From contig JAFQZL010000029.1 of assembly GCA_017405945.1 (NCBI GenBank), forward strand, positions 1-64,000: a stretch of 64,000 nucleotides of DNA, read 5' to 3'. Both the position numbers and the translations under genes were made by a program. Below the pieces are notes generated by a model. That model saw only the letters and a list, made by a program, of their open reading frames with translations, was not told where the DNA came from and searched no databases. Shown piece by piece: positions 27,180-35,529 of the stretch. Positions within the stretch are counted from its first letter, which is position 1. Every line of letters starts with the position of its first letter. The stretch comes from Acidaminococcaceae bacterium. Lineage in GTDB: Bacteria > Bacillota > Negativicutes > Acidaminococcales > Acidaminococcaceae.

Positions 27180-27230
27180 ATTATAACATAATTAGTATGT
27201 CTGTCAATACCAAAACACAAGATATTGTGC
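27180..27230 (-). promoter_or_regulatory. nrdG promoter with NrdR box
   Basis: On the minus strand TTGACA (27202-27207) and TATAAT (27180-27185) are 16 nt apart. Immediately upstream, 27215-27230 reads GCACAATATCTTGTGT, which agrees with the NrdR consensus ACACWATATATWGTGT at 14 of 16 positions. A weaker palindrome (27186-27200, ACATA...TATGT) covers the spacer about 30 bp away, close to the three-turn spacing of tandem NrdR sites. Binding here would block RNA polymerase, so NrdR-ATP/dATP repression of nrdGD is likely. The nrdR gene is not in the window. Confidence 0.85.
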
Positions 27231-27239
27231 TTTTGTATA

Positions 27240-27275
27240 AAAAACCGGACCATATACACCAAAAGTATGGTCCGG
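27240..27275 (-). terminator. Terminator after coaE
   Basis: CCGGACCATA (27245-27254) pairs with TATGGTCCGG (27266-27275). On the minus strand a T6 run follows, 22 nt after the coaE stop codon. Confidence 0.88.
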
Positions 27276-27296
27276 CTTAATATTATAATGAAAAAA

Positions 27297-27902
27297 TTAC
27301 TGTATCAGTTGCAGTTTCCGAAGCTGTTCGTCAATCTGCGCTTTTGTGTTTGCGAACGGACCGCTGTTGTCAATAACTGCATCCGCGTATTTTCTCTGTT
27401 CCGATATCGGCAACTGGGTATTGTTTCGTCTCATGACCAGTTCTTTTCCCAATTGCCTGTCCCGGGCGATGGCGCGCCGGATTCGTAGCTCATCGGGTAC
27501 GGCAATGAGCCAGACGCTGTCGCAGAACTTATGCCAGCCTAGTTCAATCATGAGGGGGAGGTCCAGAAAAACAGCAGCCGTGCCGCCGGCTTTCTGTGTT
27601 TCCAGAAAATGCAGCAGGTCATCCCGGGCCTGTTGCTGCATGATGGCTTCAAACTGCAGCATCAGTGAATGATCGTTAAAAATTTTTTCTGCGACCCAGG
27701 GGCGGTTCAGTGTCCCGTCAGGCAGGATGCTTTCCGGTCCGAACAGTTCCGCGGCTTTCTGAAGGCAGGGGCTGCCTTTTTCCATGGCAGCGCTCTTTGC
27801 GGCATTTTCCGAGTCAAATACAATGAAATGCAACGAACGCAGATATGCAGCCGTGGTGCTCTTGCCGCTGCCGATGTTTCCAGCCAGTCCGATAATTTTC
27901 AT
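27297..27902 (-). CDS. coaE: Dephospho-CoA kinase
   Basis: This kinase phosphorylates dephospho-CoA in the last step of coenzyme A synthesis. It begins with the P-loop GLAGNIGSGKST and keeps the DSENAAK, RPWVAEKIFND and DLPLMIELGWH segments followed by RRAIARDRQL, the lid Arg residues. The length of 201 residues is normal. It is transcribed separately from nrdGD because a strong terminator lies between them. Usual partners (polA, mutM) are not present here. Confidence 0.94.
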   Translation of the reverse strand: MKIIGLAGNIGSGKSTTAAYLRSLHFIVFDSENAAKSAAMEKGSPCLQKAAELFGPESILPDGTLNRPWVAEKIFNDHSLMLQFEAIMQQQARDDLLHFLETQKAGGTAAVFLDLPLMIELGWHKFCDSVWLIAVPDELRIRRAIARDRQLGKELVMRRNNTQLPISEQRKYADAVIDNSGPFANTKAQIDEQLRKLQLIQ

Positions 27903-28174
27903 AGGCTCACACTTCCTGATCGATGAAAAAACACATTAAAAAACGTTTGTCCGGGCATCATTCTGAAAATGAAATATAAAAACCTTCCATTGCATTGTAC
28001 CATAATCTTTAATACTAAAACAATTAAAAATGACAAAAATGACAAATTTCTAGTAGCAAATTGTCACTGCCAATTTTAAAAAGTATATTTAAAACCGAAA
28101 TAAAATATAGTAAAATAATAACAGTATAACTGCATAGTGGAAAATAGTAACTAAATGAGACAGAGGTAAACATT

Positions 28175-29242
28175 ATGGACCCTAAAAACCGAAAGTATTC
28201 CCTTCCCTACAATGGTACGAACCCGGAGTGGTTCCTGATGGAAGTGGAAAAACGTATCAAGAACGTGGACCATGTGTATTGCGAGCTTCCCTTCAACGAA
28301 AAAGAGATGCTTTCCCATGTCCGCTTCACCTTCGACGGCAAGGACGGCGCCAATACCAACACGCCGGATGCCAACCAGAGGCGGGCCCAGTATATCCGCA
28401 ACTGCTACGAGTTCCTGCGCATCTCCAGGGGCAAGGTCCGTCGTATCTGCCCGGTCAACGCCATGTACTACAAGTTTGACAACGACGATGATCTGAAAAA
28501 CTTCGCCATCGGTCTGGCCCGGGTAGCTAGGCATCACGAACTGGAGGGGATGATCCTTTCCGATTACCGGATTGCGGTGCTGCTGCACGCACTGATGCCG
28601 GAGCTGGAACTGCATACTTCCTGCAACGCCTACCAGTGGAACCTGCGGCAGATGTCTATCTGGCAGGAGAAGTGCGGGATCAAGACGTTCAACCCGCCCC
28701 GGGAGATCCTGCGGACGCCTTCCAAACTGAAAGAGATGCACGATGCCGGCTTCAAACTGAAATGCCTCATTAACGAAGGCTGCCTGATGGGCTGCCCCAA
28801 TTCCTTTTACCACAACATGAGCGTGTCCCTGCGCTGCTACGCCGGCATGCTCAGTTGCTGCCAGAGCGGCGTGGGGGATATATTCCGGGGGAACTGGATC
28901 CTGCCCCGCTGGCAGAAGTACTACGACGAATATGTGGACATCTATAAGATATCCGGCCGCAACGAGCCGGGGGATTACGCGTTCCGGGCCATGGACGCCT
29001 ACCTGACGGAGAACAACGACAAGCCCCTGACGGAAGTGATGCTCTCGGGCACGGTAATGTTCACCAAGCGCATCGTACCGGAGGAGATACTGAGAAAAAT
29101 CACTTTGGACAAAGTGCCGGACAAGCTGCTGACCTGTGAGTGCAAAGAATGCAGCAAGTGCGGCCTGTGCGAAAGCATTGCCAAACAATATATTCCCGAA
29201 AAGTACTGGGACAACTTTAACTTTAAGGTGAAGGTTGTGTAA
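28175..29242 (+). CDS. Cysteine-rich U32-peptidase-like protein
   Basis: This 355-residue cytoplasmic protein looks like the TIM-barrel of the U32 family: YCELPFNEKEM early, a LEGMILSDYRIAVLLHALMPELELHTSCNAY middle, and LINEGCLMGCPNSFYHN, similar to the NxxxCxxxCP cluster of U32 proteins. More Cys follow (LSCCQSGVGD and a C-terminal CECKECSKCGLCES), enough for an iron-sulfur cluster plus a second metal site. U32 relatives include UbiU/V and RNA or collagen-modifying proteins; which branch this belongs to cannot be told. It is divergent from coaE with an AT-rich 272-nt gap and stands alone. AGAGGT precedes the ATG. Confidence 0.6.
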   Translation: MDPKNRKYSLPYNGTNPEWFLMEVEKRIKNVDHVYCELPFNEKEMLSHVRFTFDGKDGANTNTPDANQRRAQYIRNCYEFLRISRGKVRRICPVNAMYYKFDNDDDLKNFAIGLARVARHHELEGMILSDYRIAVLLHALMPELELHTSCNAYQWNLRQMSIWQEKCGIKTFNPPREILRTPSKLKEMHDAGFKLKCLINEGCLMGCPNSFYHNMSVSLRCYAGMLSCCQSGVGDIFRGNWILPRWQKYYDEYVDIYKISGRNEPGDYAFRAMDAYLTENNDKPLTEVMLSGTVMFTKRIVPEEILRKITLDKVPDKLLTCECKECSKCGLCESIAKQYIPEKYWDNFNFKVKVV

Positions 29243-29395
29243 GAAGGCAGAGGCCCGGACAGTTTATGAAATGATGTGAAATGGAAATGTCAAAACCGGA
29301 TAAAGCGTTAGTAAACCCTTATTTATATGAATCCATATCTCTGAAAAATTAATGCCCCGGCTGAAAAGGGAGCATTGAAGGAGGGAATTTGCAAA

Positions 29396-32300
29396 ATGGT
29401 AAGAAAAACAAAAAAGCACCAAAAGAAACTGGCAAAACTGGTCCTGGCGGCCCTGCTGTTTAGCGGAGGAGCATATGGCCTGATGGGTCCGTCTGTAGCG
29501 GAAGCTGCCGATCCGGTAACGGTAACGGTAACGGGCTATACAGAAGGGGATGGCTTTGCTCCGGATCCGCGTGCTATGGAAATGTATGATGGTTACTATT
29601 ATGCCCCCAGCAACGGAAATGTAACTGTTTTAAATCTTGAGAATGGAAGCACCTGGTCTGATCCTGGAATTGTGGCAGGACACGTTGGCTCTGACGCAAA
29701 AGGCATTACCGTAAATATGACCGGGACTAATGTGGTGGTTGGATATCTTTATGGAGGTTTTGCGGAAGGCAGTGCAGCTGATGCCGGGAGTGCATCAGAA
29801 AACAGTGTGAACATCAGTGCCGGTCAAGTTGAGTATAATGTTACTGGCGGCTATTCGTATTATGGCGATACACTCAATAACACGGTGACCATCAATGGTG
29901 ATGCTGCAGTTGGCTATGATGATAGTTATGCGCAAGTTTATGGCGGTGAGGCTGAGAATGGCAGTGCGGATAGTAACACGATAACCATCAATGGTAAGGC
30001 TTCGGTTGGTAGTACTAGTTATTATATAGATATTTATGGTGGCGTATCGTATTCTTCTTCTGCTGATGAAGGCGCCAACAATAACACGGTAACCATCAGC
30101 GGAAATGCTGCAGTTGGCAGTAATGTAGCATATTATCAGCATATTTTTGGCGGTGAGGCTGATTATGGCAGTGCAAATAATAACACGGTAACCATTAATG
30201 GTAATTCTTCAGTTGACAGTATATACTATATGTATGTTCAGGGCGGTGACTCTTCTCATGGCAGTGCAAACAATAACACGGTAACCATCAGCGATAAAGC
30301 TACAGTTGGCAGCACTACATATAATATGGAAATTTATGGCGGTGACGCTGATTATGGCAGTGCAAATAATAACACGATAACCATCAGTGTTAGTGCTGTA
30401 GTTGGCAGTACTGGTTATTATGTGGAGATTATTGGCGGTGACGCTGAATATGGCAGTGCAAACAATAACACGGTAACCATCAGCGATAGTGCTTCTGTTG
30501 GTGCCAATGTTGATTCTTATGTGAGTATTTATGGCGGCAATTCGTATTTTGGCGATACACTCAATAACACGGTAACCATCAGCGATAATGCTTCTGTTGG
30601 TGCCAATGTTGATGGTTATGTGAGTATTTATGGGGGCCTATCTTATTATGGCAGTGCCGATAATAATACGGTAACCATCAGCGGCGGAACGGTTGGGAAT
30701 GTGAATTCTGATGATGTTGAATATAGTAACATTATAGGTGGTAATGTATATTCTGCAAACGGATCAGATACGGAAGCCTCCGGTAACACGGTTACAATTG
30801 AAGGGGATACAACGAGTGTTTATGTTGGCGCGGTGGTTGGCGGATACTCACCGTATGCTGAAAATGCTGTTGCCAACACTAACAACAACACCGTTACCAT
30901 CGACGCCTCAGGCGCAGAGGTTGGTCTCGTTTATGGCGGCAGAACCTATAAGGGCAACGCCAATGAAAATACGGTAACGCTCACTGCCGGTTCAGTTACA
31001 GGCAAAGCTGATTCTCCTAGTTATTATTACGGTATAGCAGCCGTGGCCGGTGGCTATTCTGTTGACGGCGGTGACGCAAAGTCCAATACTGTTGAAATAA
31101 GCGGTGTTACGGTCAACGCTTTAGAGGATGTTATGGGGATTCCCATAGCGGTTGTTGGCGGTTATGCAGGAGGAGGAGATGCAACAGGCAATACGGTCAA
31201 GCTGCAGGATGCTGCCACTATCGGCGGCGGAGTGTACGGCGGTGTAACGGAAAGTGCAGAGGGCGACGATCTAACAGGAAACACACTGGTGATAAGCGGC
31301 GTTAATACAGTCGACGGAGAAGTTGCGAGTTTTGAAACCATCAAGCTTGCCAAAACGCTGGAGTGGAATACGGAAGCGCCGGTATTGAAGGCGAAACTGT
31401 TTGACAAAAAAATGGACGGTACAGCCCGGGCTGCTCTTGACGTTACAGATGTAAAAACTGGCATCGCTCCTGGAAAAGGCGGACAGATGACGCTGCTGGC
31501 TTCCGAAAGAGAGAATAACTTTGCCATCCTTGATCTGATCTATTCGGGCGGTTCGGGAACATTGGACGAATCGAAGCTAAGCCAGGTGGTTAAAGATGAG
31601 GAGATTTCCGATGAAAGAAAAGGCGTGGCAGTAATAAGCCAAAGCGTCCACACGGTCTCCCTTGACGAGGAAAACAGCTATAAAAATGTTCTATACTCGG
31701 TGGAAAATGAAACAAAAGGAGTTTCTATAAAAGAAATTAAGTGGCAGAAAGATGCGGAACTGTTTGACGGCAGCGGGTACGATTACCAGAAGGTTACGAA
31801 GATTGACACGAGTGCATTTGACGTAACGTATGAAAACGGCGTTCCGCAAACTGTAACGAAAGGCGACTCCATGACACTGTTGAAAGCCAATGAAACGCTG
31901 ACAGCTATTGTCAATGAAGAAAAGTCAAAAGCATACAGCTTTACTCCGGTTTCCGGTGTGACGGTGGATGCAGCGGTGACCGGTAAACTTGCTAATAGCG
32001 GTAACAATGTTGTGTTTACCGCGACAGAAAACAAGGCAGGCAAATTAACCTTTGGCGACGTGGAATGGAAGACAAGCGGTGCGCTACTGAAACGTCCTTC
32101 CAATATCATCTTCGCGGGTGCGGACGTGGATACGGCGAAAATCAACTTTGTCAATGTGACGTATCTTGACGCCAACCAGAAGATGACACTGGTTTCGGAT
32201 TTCGGTGACAGCGTGGGAACCATCACGGGCAGCAAGTATAGGGCGGGCACGGCCTTTGAAGGAGAAGGCAAGGCCTCCCTGAAGGGCGGTGACCTGATCT

Positions 32301-33238
32301 TCACCACAACCACGGAAGCCGGTCTGTCCGAGCAGACCCACAAGACGGTGATGGCTATGGACGCAGGTCTGGCGATGCTGAAGACAGGCAGCGAGTTTGT
32401 AGGCAAGACCATTGACGGCCTGGCGGATATTGAGAACAAGGGCAAGGACGGCGTCTCGACCTTTGCTTCGGTAGGCGGCGGAACTTCCCGTTACAGTACG
32501 GGAAGCCATGTAAACACCCATGCCTGGAATGCTGTTGTGGGTGTGGGCAAAACGAACGAAACGAAGAAAGGCACCATTGAATACGGTGTCTTCGGTGAAT
32601 ACGGTAAAGGCAGTTACACACTCCACAGTGATGCGGGCAATGGCGACGGTGATGCCCATTACGCAGGCGGAGGTCTGCTGGCGAAGTTCACCAACAAACA
32701 TAACGTATATGCTGAGGCAAGTGTCCGGGCGGGTCGCCTGAGCGACAGTTCCAGTGACATTATGCGCGACGGTCTGGGGAATGCATACGGCTATGACGTG
32801 CATGCCAATTACTATGGTGCCCATATTGGGGCCGGTAAGATCATCAACTACAAGGGTGGAAAGAGCCTGGATGTTTACGGTAAGTTCTTCTACCTGAAGC
32901 GTGACGGTGTAGAGTACGATGCTGTGCAGCACTACAACCTTGACAGCGTATCCAGCAGCATACTGCGGTTAGGCGCGCGGTACGGGACTACGGATAAGAA
33001 ATGGAACTGGTACGGCGGTCTGGCGTACGAATATGAATTCGACGGCGAAGCAACCGGTACGGTAAACGGCAAGGAGATTCGTGCAGCCAGTATTAAGGGC
33101 AGCAGTGTCCGGGGTGAATTCGGCATGCGGATGGATGCCACGAAGGACAATCCGTGGCAGACAGACATCAGCATCTATGGGTACGGTGGCAAGCACCGGG
33201 GCTTCGGTGGCAATGTGAGCGTAACGTATAAGTTCTAA
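29396..33238 (+). CDS. Autotransporter adhesin-like protein with a repeat passenger and C-terminal barrel
   Basis: This 1280-residue type V secretion protein has a long, very basic signal region (KTKKHQKKLAKLVLAALLF, cleavage near AEA at ~37). The passenger is a right-handed-helix-type repeat: about nine units of 31-35 residues, each starting NNTVTIS and ending YGGDA-YGSA, spanning roughly residues 160-460. More Asn/Gly-rich and beta-rich sequence follows. The last ~270 residues form the autotransporter barrel (TFASVGGGTSRYSTG, then WNAVVGVGKT) ending in VSVTYKF, with the terminal Phe needed for outer-membrane insertion. It probably mediates surface contact. The repeats are AT-rich and nearly identical at DNA level. 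ATG at 29396 follows GAAGGAGGG. Confidence 0.92.
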   Translation: MVRKTKKHQKKLAKLVLAALLFSGGAYGLMGPSVAEAADPVTVTVTGYTEGDGFAPDPRAMEMYDGYYYAPSNGNVTVLNLENGSTWSDPGIVAGHVGSDAKGITVNMTGTNVVVGYLYGGFAEGSAADAGSASENSVNISAGQVEYNVTGGYSYYGDTLNNTVTINGDAAVGYDDSYAQVYGGEAENGSADSNTITINGKASVGSTSYYIDIYGGVSYSSSADEGANNNTVTISGNAAVGSNVAYYQHIFGGEADYGSANNNTVTINGNSSVDSIYYMYVQGGDSSHGSANNNTVTISDKATVGSTTYNMEIYGGDADYGSANNNTITISVSAVVGSTGYYVEIIGGDAEYGSANNNTVTISDSASVGANVDSYVSIYGGNSYFGDTLNNTVTISDNASVGANVDGYVSIYGGLSYYGSADNNTVTISGGTVGNVNSDDVEYSNIIGGNVYSANGSDTEASGNTVTIEGDTTSVYVGAVVGGYSPYAENAVANTNNNTVTIDASGAEVGLVYGGRTYKGNANENTVTLTAGSVTGKADSPSYYYGIAAVAGGYSVDGGDAKSNTVEISGVTVNALEDVMGIPIAVVGGYAGGGDATGNTVKLQDAATIGGGVYGGVTESAEGDDLTGNTLVISGVNTVDGEVASFETIKLAKTLEWNTEAPVLKAKLFDKKMDGTARAALDVTDVKTGIAPGKGGQMTLLASERENNFAILDLIYSGGSGTLDESKLSQVVKDEEISDERKGVAVISQSVHTVSLDEENSYKNVLYSVENETKGVSIKEIKWQKDAELFDGSGYDYQKVTKIDTSAFDVTYENGVPQTVTKGDSMTLLKANETLTAIVNEEKSKAYSFTPVSGVTVDAAVTGKLANSGNNVVFTATENKAGKLTFGDVEWKTSGALLKRPSNIIFAGADVDTAKINFVNVTYLDANQKMTLVSDFGDSVGTITGSKYRAGTAFEGEGKASLKGGDLIFTTTTEAGLSEQTHKTVMAMDAGLAMLKTGSEFVGKTIDGLADIENKGKDGVSTFASVGGGTSRYSTGSHVNTHAWNAVVGVGKTNETKKGTIEYGVFGEYGKGSYTLHSDAGNGDGDAHYAGGGLLAKFTNKHNVYAEASVRAGRLSDSSSDIMRDGLGNAYGYDVHANYYGAHIGAGKIINYKGGKSLDVYGKFFYLKRDGVEYDAVQHYNLDSVSSSILRLGARYGTTDKKWNWYGGLAYEYEFDGEATGTVNGKEIRAASIKGSSVRGEFGMRMDATKDNPWQTDISIYGYGGKHRGFGGNVSVTYKF
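29875..30780 (+). repeat. Tandem ~96-105-bp repeats inside the autotransporter gene
   Basis: About nine in-frame units begin with near-identical DNA (AATAACACGGTAACCATCAGC). The last two complete units also share GATAATGCTTCTGTTGGTGC-type segments. Unit length varies by a few codons but always keeps frame. Such arrays change copy number by slippage or recombination and so vary surface length. Confidence 0.85.
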
Positions 33239-33633
33239 AAAGAAGAACAGCATATAAGTTTTAAAAACGGATGAGAGTAAAGCGCCTGCATCGGAAACAG
33301 ATGCAGGCGCTTTAGCGTTGGTTTTTCTTCTTCGCGGTATATCCAACTGAGCAATCTGGGTGTAAAAACACCCGGATTTTTTTCGCCAGACCGCATGAAT
33401 ACTGGGATTTGACCCCACGCACTCTTTAATATATAAGGATAGACAGTTTATACGTCTGTACAGGCGAAGCCGTCAGATACAGCTGTCAAACTGCGAGAGA
33501 GCGGGGGCATAAAGTTTTGCCCCGAAAAACGGGCATTGAGGCATGAAAACATTGTCCATCACCGGAGTTGCGAAAAAAATCCGGTCACTGAAGTGACCGG
33601 ACAGGGAATTTTGAGTTAGAAACATTACGTTTT
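33239..33633. other. 395-nt gap with three hairpins and no gene
   Basis: Plus-strand hairpin 33279-33313 (AAAGCGCCTGCAT/ATGCAGGCGCTTT) and a stronger terminator at 33356-33383 (CTGGGTGT/ACACCCGG then T7) end the autotransporter transcript. Minus-strand terminator 33571-33600 (CCGGTCAC-TGAA-GTGACCGG, T7 tail on the minus strand) serves the DUF1847 gene. The remaining 33384-33570 holds several small palindromes (e.g. TGCCC/GGGCA near 33520) and no convincing open frame. It could encode a small RNA, but no promoter is evident. Confidence 0.6.
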
Positions 33634-34239
33634 TTACACTTCATCCGGATCCAGAATTCCCAGCTTGCGTTTCCAGTACCGGGAATAGATGGCACCCAGT
33701 GGATTGTGGGCCAGCAGCCTGTCCTTGGCCACCAGCGCCGTCACCGGTCCGTCGCAGTTGGCGGTGAAAATGGCGTCGTGCCCTACACAGAGACCGCAGA
33801 TGATGAACAGCTCCACGCCTTTTTCCTTTAAGAAGCGGGCCTGGAATTTGGGGTTGCACATGGCTTCGTGATCCAGTTCCGGTTTCACCTGTTTGAGGCC
33901 GTATTCTTTTTTGGCAAAGCTGCAGTTTTTACAGCAGACGCTGTAAAACTCAAAACCCTGCTGTGTGTAATAACGGGCAATGTAGCGGGCTTCGGCGTTC
34001 AGACCGATACAGAAGGCCATGCCCAGTTTCTTATACCCCATGCATTTGGCAAACTCGGCGATTTCCTGCAGGCGGGTGATGTTGCTGTAAAAAGTTCCTT
34101 CCACATAAGCAGCGGCCTGCATCATTTTCAGTTCGGCTTCCGTGTAGGCCTGCTTCACTTCTTCCTCAGATACGCCCGTGCAGTTGACGCCTTTGGTATA
34201 ACAGGCGTGGGTGGGGCAGTTTGCGCAATCTGCTTTCAT
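33634..34239 (-). CDS. DUF1847 family protein
   Basis: This 201-residue Cys-rich cytoplasmic protein matches the DUF1847 pattern: an N-terminal CANCPTHAC, VCCKNCSFAKKEYG in the middle and a C-terminal LFIICGLCVGHDAIF. The Cys pairs suggest one or two iron-sulfur or zinc sites. Function is unknown; it is common in anaerobes. AGGAGG precedes the ATG. It is the second gene downstream of an ArsR-type regulator on the same strand, with a 93-nt gap, so control by that regulator is possible but not shown. Confidence 0.8.
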   Translation of the reverse strand: MKADCANCPTHACYTKGVNCTGVSEEEVKQAYTEAELKMMQAAAYVEGTFYSNITRLQEIAEFAKCMGYKKLGMAFCIGLNAEARYIARYYTQQGFEFYSVCCKNCSFAKKEYGLKQVKPELDHEAMCNPKFQARFLKEKGVELFIICGLCVGHDAIFTANCDGPVTALVAKDRLLAHNPLGAIYSRYWKRKLGILDPDEV

Positions 34240-34332
34240 GATGTTCCTCCTGTTTTAAAAATCTGATTATCTATTAATCTTAATCTAAGAATATTTCTTT
34301 TCAAAAAGTAAAACGGTTTGTAGCGTCAACTT

Positions 34333-34743
34333 TCATTCCGTTTCCTTCATCTTGTGACGGATGTGGATTAGCGCTTCATCTAAAATGTCGATTACGTGCT
34401 GGTCGTCCAGGGAATAGTAAATGCTTTTCCCTTCCCGGCGGGCCTTCACCTGATGCGCCATGCGCAGCAGTTTCAGCTGATGACTGACGGCGGACTGGGT
34501 CATTTCCAATGCGGCGGCTATATCGCTGACGCAAAGTTCGCCGTGGGACAGGGCGTTGATGATCCGCATGCGCGTTTCATCACCCAGCACTTTAAAAAAT
34601 TCTGAAACAGCGCTGAGCTGATTCTCTTCCAGCATCTGTGCCTGGACTTTTTTTACGATCACGGGATCGTAGTTTAAAGGAGGGGCAGAAGCATTTTCTG
34701 CTTTCCTGCGCAACGGTTTCGTTGCGGCTTTTTTAGTTGCCAT
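34333..34743 (-). CDS. ArsR/SmtB-family transcriptional regulator
   Basis: A winged-helix regulator of 136 residues: EFFKVLGDETRMRIINAL, then ELCVSDIAAALEMTQSAVSHQLKLLR (recognition helix), and the wing VKARREGKSIYYSLDD. A Lys/Arg-rich N-terminal tail precedes it. An ELCVSD start of helix alpha3 has a Cys in the metal-site place of the alpha3 type, and a second conserved Cys is absent, so the inducer is uncertain. A C-terminal HIRHK could supply an alpha5-type site. ATG at 34743 is preferred to an upstream TTG. Tandem 13-bp repeats lie upstream and could be its own operator. Metal or redox sensing is typical for the family. Confidence 0.87.
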   Translation of the reverse strand: MATKKAATKPLRRKAENASAPPLNYDPVIVKKVQAQMLEENQLSAVSEFFKVLGDETRMRIINALSHGELCVSDIAAALEMTQSAVSHQLKLLRMAHQVKARREGKSIYYSLDDQHVIDILDEALIHIRHKMKETE

Positions 34744-34794
34744 AATAAAACCTGCCTGTTCTGTAATTGTGTCAGTTGCTCTGCGCAACGAGAA

Positions 34795-34824
34795 TTATAA
34801 CATATGTATGATTATAACATATGT
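34795..34824. promoter_or_regulatory. Tandem 13-bp direct repeat upstream of the ArsR-type gene
   Basis: TTATAACATATGT occurs exactly twice, 17 bp apart (34795-34807 and 34812-34824), and each copy contains the palindrome ACATATGT. On the minus strand each carries a TATAAT box. The layout suits an autoregulated promoter with two operator sites, and it lies between divergent genes. Confidence 0.5.
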
Positions 34825-34933
34825 TTTGTAAATTTGTTAAAGAATTGCCTTGAAAAAAACATATAACGGGCTTAAGATTAAAAAAACAGGTGATAGTTTT
34901 TTTCTGAAAGGTAATTTTACGGAGGGAACTGAC

Positions 34934-35362
34934 ATGAAACTGAAAAAACAGATGGTTTTACCTGTTCTGTTATCTCTTTCTGTGTTTTTTAGCTCGACTG
35001 TAGCAATGTCCGCCTCTGCTTATGCTGCTGCCGTGCCCCGGACCGCAGTGGTAAGGCAGCTGGCGGAAGCCGCGCCCAACAACACCTCCATTCCGGAAGT
35101 GGAAAAGAAGAAACCGGATGCGTCTGACCGTTCCGGCAGCGCAAGGTCACGGAAAGACTCTTCGTTTTTTGAGGATCTTCTGGAAAAAATCGCGGTGATG
35201 TTTTTGGTGTATATGTTTATAGAAGCAATCAACTCGCTGCTGAATGACTTTTTCCATGACGGGGACACGAAGATTAAAATTACGCCGAAGGAGAAACAGA
35301 ACCCGTCGAAGCAGAACCAGCGCGATAACAACCTGAAACGGATGCCGGGGCAGGAAGTGTAA
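34934..35362 (+). CDS. Unknown exported small protein
   Basis: A 142-residue protein of no recognisable family. It starts with a clear signal peptide (KKQMVLPVLLSLSVFFSSTVAMSASAYA, cut near residue 30), followed by a low-complexity charged region (EVEKKKPDASDRSGSARSRKDSS). A hydrophobic segment (AVMFLVYMFIEAI) follows, then a Lys/Asn-rich tail. It may be anchored in a membrane or periplasmic. ATG at 34934 has GGAGGG upstream; the frame extends to 34850 without a ribosome binding site. It is divergent from the ArsR-type regulator, whose operator-like repeats lie between them, so regulation by it is possible. A good terminator follows. Confidence 0.65.
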   Translation: MKLKKQMVLPVLLSLSVFFSSTVAMSASAYAAAVPRTAVVRQLAEAAPNNTSIPEVEKKKPDASDRSGSARSRKDSSFFEDLLEKIAVMFLVYMFIEAINSLLNDFFHDGDTKIKITPKEKQNPSKQNQRDNNLKRMPGQEV

Positions 35363-35377
35363 CAAGCGGACAAAAGC

Positions 35378-35431
35378 AAAAGACGAAACGGAAAGCATGG
35401 CTGTGCCATGCGATACTGTTTCGTCTTTTTT
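35378..35431 (+). terminator. Terminator after the small exported protein
   Basis: AAAGACGAAAC pairs with GTTTCGTCTTT (closing near 35429), the inner GCATGGC/GCCATGC stem (35394-35410) extends it, and a T6 run follows. Confidence 0.8.
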
Positions 35432-35529
35432 ATCAGCAGTTTTTATAAAAAATAACAGTTGTAAACTGTCCGCATTTTGATAATTCGGGATTTGGTTTTC
35501 TGTAATGATTTTTACCGCTGGCCGTCCTG

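Noticed and set aside
33330..33430. tRNA-like fragments on the minus strand
   Set aside because: T-arm-like and D-arm-like words occur in reversed order with a changed T-loop base and no acceptor pairing; a working tRNA is not possible.
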